Below, piece by piece: positions 61,264 through 62,719 of a DNA stretch of 62,719 bases. Each line of letters starts with the position of its first letter. The first letter of the stretch is position 1. Position numbers and translations under genes: made by a program. The notes under the pieces are model-generated. The model was given only the letters and a program-made list of their open reading frames with translations. It was not told the DNA's origin and ran no database searches. The DNA comes from Rhodospirillales bacterium. GTDB lineage: Bacteria; Pseudomonadota; Alphaproteobacteria; Rhodospirillales; SHVQ01. The DNA lies in assembly GCA_009694195.1 (NCBI GenBank), contig SHVQ01000013.1, forward strand, positions 1 to 62,719, read 5' to 3'.

Positions 61264-62360
61264 ATGACATTCCACGACGCCGATTTCTGAGAACAGCGGC
61301 GGCCGGGGTCGGCGCGGCCGGTCTTGCGACGGCGCTGCCCTTCGGGCGCGACGCGCTCGCGCAGAAGGTCCAGCTCACGGGCGTCATCTGGGGCGGGCCC
61401 TGGCACGATGGCGTCAAATTGATCACCGCGAAGCAGAGCAAGGTTGACGTCCGGTGGGAGCTGCATCAGGGCGGCTCGGCGGCGATCATTCCGAAGATCA
61501 AGGCATCCTGGCCCAATCCGCCCTACGACCTGGTCGGCCAGTTCAACCCCCTCTATTACATCTGGGACCGGGAAGGCTGGGCCGAGCCCTTCACCGTCGA
61601 AGATATCCCGAACCTCAAGGACCTGCCGCCCGACATCTTCCACCGCAACGCCAAGGGCCAGATCATTAACGTGCCGATCTCCAACGGCGGCGCCTTCTGG
61701 GGCTATCGCAAGGACATCTGCCCGGTCGAGATCAAGACCATGGAGGACCTGCTCAACCCGAAACTCAAGGGCAAGGTCATGGTGCGCGACGCAACGCAAG
61801 GCCTCAACAGCAACGGACTCAGCTATGCCGTCGCGCACGGCGGCGACGAGAAGAACATGGAGCCCGGGTGGGAATTCCTCAAAAAGCTCGCCAAGTCGGG
61901 AAACATCGGGCGGATCGGCAAGACCGAAGTCGAGTTCATCAATTCGCTCAACTCGGGCGAATGCGCGGCCGGCTTCTGGAACCTCACGGCGTGGGCCGCG
62001 GTGGTCAAGAACTTCCCCTGCGAATTCCTGATCAGGGACCGGAAAGAAGTCCCGGGCTTTCAGATCTTCATGTTCAACGAAGGCTTCATGGTTCCCAGCA
62101 CGTCGCCGCGGAAGAAAGAGGCCAAGGAGTTCATCAACTTCTTCATCGGCGCCGAGAACAACGAGGAATACAACAGGAGCCTCGGGTTCGCGCCGACCAA
62201 CATGAAGTCGAAGCCGAGCGACATGGCGAAGCATATCTCCTTCGCGACGAAGGAAGAGCGCGACAAGTATCAATACAACATCGACTACGATCACCTCTCG
62301 ACCAAGCGGGAGGAAATGGTCCGCAAGTTCGAGACGGAGATCGTCCCCAACGTCAAATAG
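61264..62360 (+). pseudogene. ABC transporter substrate-binding protein (paralog 4), frameshifted at the N terminus
   Basis: The mature protein is intact from the frame passing 61419 to TAA 62360: QLTGVIWGGPWHDGVK, GYRKDICPVEIKTMEDLLNPKLKGKV and EPGWEFLKKLAKSGN. The natural start ATG 61264 has CAGGGAG upstream, but reads MTFHDADF then stops at 61288. The other frame reads PRRRFLRTAAAGVGAAG…ALAQK, the correct Tat signal. Comparison with paralog 3 (MTFHIPRR) shows that losing one of two ATTCCAC units (7 bp) would produce exactly this. Without a start codon in the signal-bearing frame the product would not be exported. Inactive or phase-variable. Confidence 0.8.
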
Positions 62361-62394
62361 CGCCGGCGCAGACTGAGCCGATGCGCGAGCCCGC

Positions 62395-62431
62395 TTCGCC
62401 CCGCCCGCAACGGCGGGGCGAAGTTGTTTTG
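62395..62431 (+). terminator. Rho-independent terminator after paralog 4
   Basis: A perfect 12-bp stem, CTTCGCCCCGCC (62395-62406) with GGCGGGGCGAAG (62413-62424), loop CGCAAC, followed by TTGTTTT. It closes the substrate-binding gene pair. Confidence 0.9.
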
Positions 62432-62526
62432 ACCCGCATTCCCCGGATAGGTTTGTTGATGGCTGCATCGGAGCCATGATTCTGATATAAGAATCAATGA
62501 TTTGGCTGCGCTGGGGACGATTCTGA

Positions 62527-62719
62527 TGAGGAACCCGACGGGTGAATCCCTGAACCAGCCTTTGAGGCTGCCTTTCGACCCCCGGCTCAAGCTGGATTTC
62601 CACGGTTCCAGGGTCACGTCCGACGCCGGACTGCTTGCCTATCGCGAACTCGATGACGCGCTCGGGTTGACCGACTTGGTGGGCGATGAACTCGTTGACC
62701 CGCGCACCGGCAAGAACGG
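62527..62719 (+). CDS. IS1380-family transposase, N-terminal part (cut by window edge)
   Basis: ATG 62527 opens a frame running off the window with [35 protein letters not shown], a conserved N-terminal stretch of IS1380-type transposases. DDE residues lie beyond the window. An inverted repeat GATTCT (62479-62484) / AGAATC (62491-62496) and a TATA-like GATATAAG lie upstream. The left terminal repeat is probably within 62430-62460 but I could not define it. It shows a mobile element directly behind the substrate-binding cluster. Confidence 0.8.

Noticed and set aside
1..62719. tRNA, rRNA and CRISPR arrays
   Set aside because: Read by eye on both strands, no cloverleaf with a GGTTCGAATCC-type arm and no regularly spaced repeats were found; a dedicated tRNA scan could still find one that I missed.

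Overview
The window looks like a high-GC alphaproteobacterium, most likely Hyphomicrobiales or Rhodospirillales. The evidence is a homospermidine synthase, several intergenic palindromic repeats of the kind common in those orders, and many paralogous families of soil-type catabolic enzymes. The order is an inference; no rRNA or ribosomal protein gene is present to confirm it.

Layout. 1-2240: the 3' end of a cysteine desulfurase, a palindromic repeat, an IS630-type element with a split transposase, and a lipoprotein gene broken by an in-frame TGA. 2232-8328 (minus strand): a polyamine operon read right to left, made of a decarboxylase fused to a gamma-glutamylcyclotransferase-like domain, homospermidine synthase and ornithine decarboxylase, followed by a TPR/glycosyltransferase-like gene. 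The region upstream (8329-8899) has no convincing full-length gene, but it holds a highly structured leader with a 24-codon Arg/Lys-rich reading frame and mutually exclusive hairpins. 8900-10029: a PQQ sugar dehydrogenase gene disabled by a small deletion.

10138-20368: a catabolic stretch with a class V aminotransferase, a hydantoinase/allantoinase-type amidohydrolase, an MmgE/PrpD protein, two M20 N-carbamoyl/allantoate amidohydrolase-type enzymes, an agmatinase-family ureohydrolase, a GhrA-type hydroxyacid reductase and RidA. Together these suit breakdown of ureides, hydantoins, N-carbamoyl compounds or guanidino compounds. 20365-27938: a Gfo/Idh/MocA oxidoreductase, BipA/TypA, two DMT transporters, a GSAM-type aminotransferase and an M24 creatinase/ectoine-hydrolase-like enzyme. 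28208-36066: a divergent pair of units with two AtzA/TrzN-type amidohydrolases, two Ldh-type dehydrogenases, an epimerase and a GMC oxidoreductase.

36159-36850: a PHD/PIN toxin-antitoxin operon with a clear tandem palindromic operator. 36878-45582: agmatinase-family and MmgE/PrpD genes alternate with an aminotransferase and a third Ldh enzyme (in total the window has four MmgE/PrpD, three agmatinase-family and three Ldh genes). 45592-54968: DUF1499, a Vgb-type propeller, an ABM-like small protein, three tandem DoeB/AstE-type deacylases, an SDR, a pentapeptide-repeat protein and an enolase-superfamily enzyme. 55093-62360: four paralogous Tat-exported ABC substrate-binding proteins in two pairs around a PhyH dioxygenase, a class II aldolase and a ProC-like protein; the last has lost 7 bp near its start codon. 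The right edge holds the start of an IS1380-type transposase. The window is therefore an insertion-sequence-flanked, paralog-rich region for nitrogen-containing small molecules, next to a polyamine biosynthesis operon.
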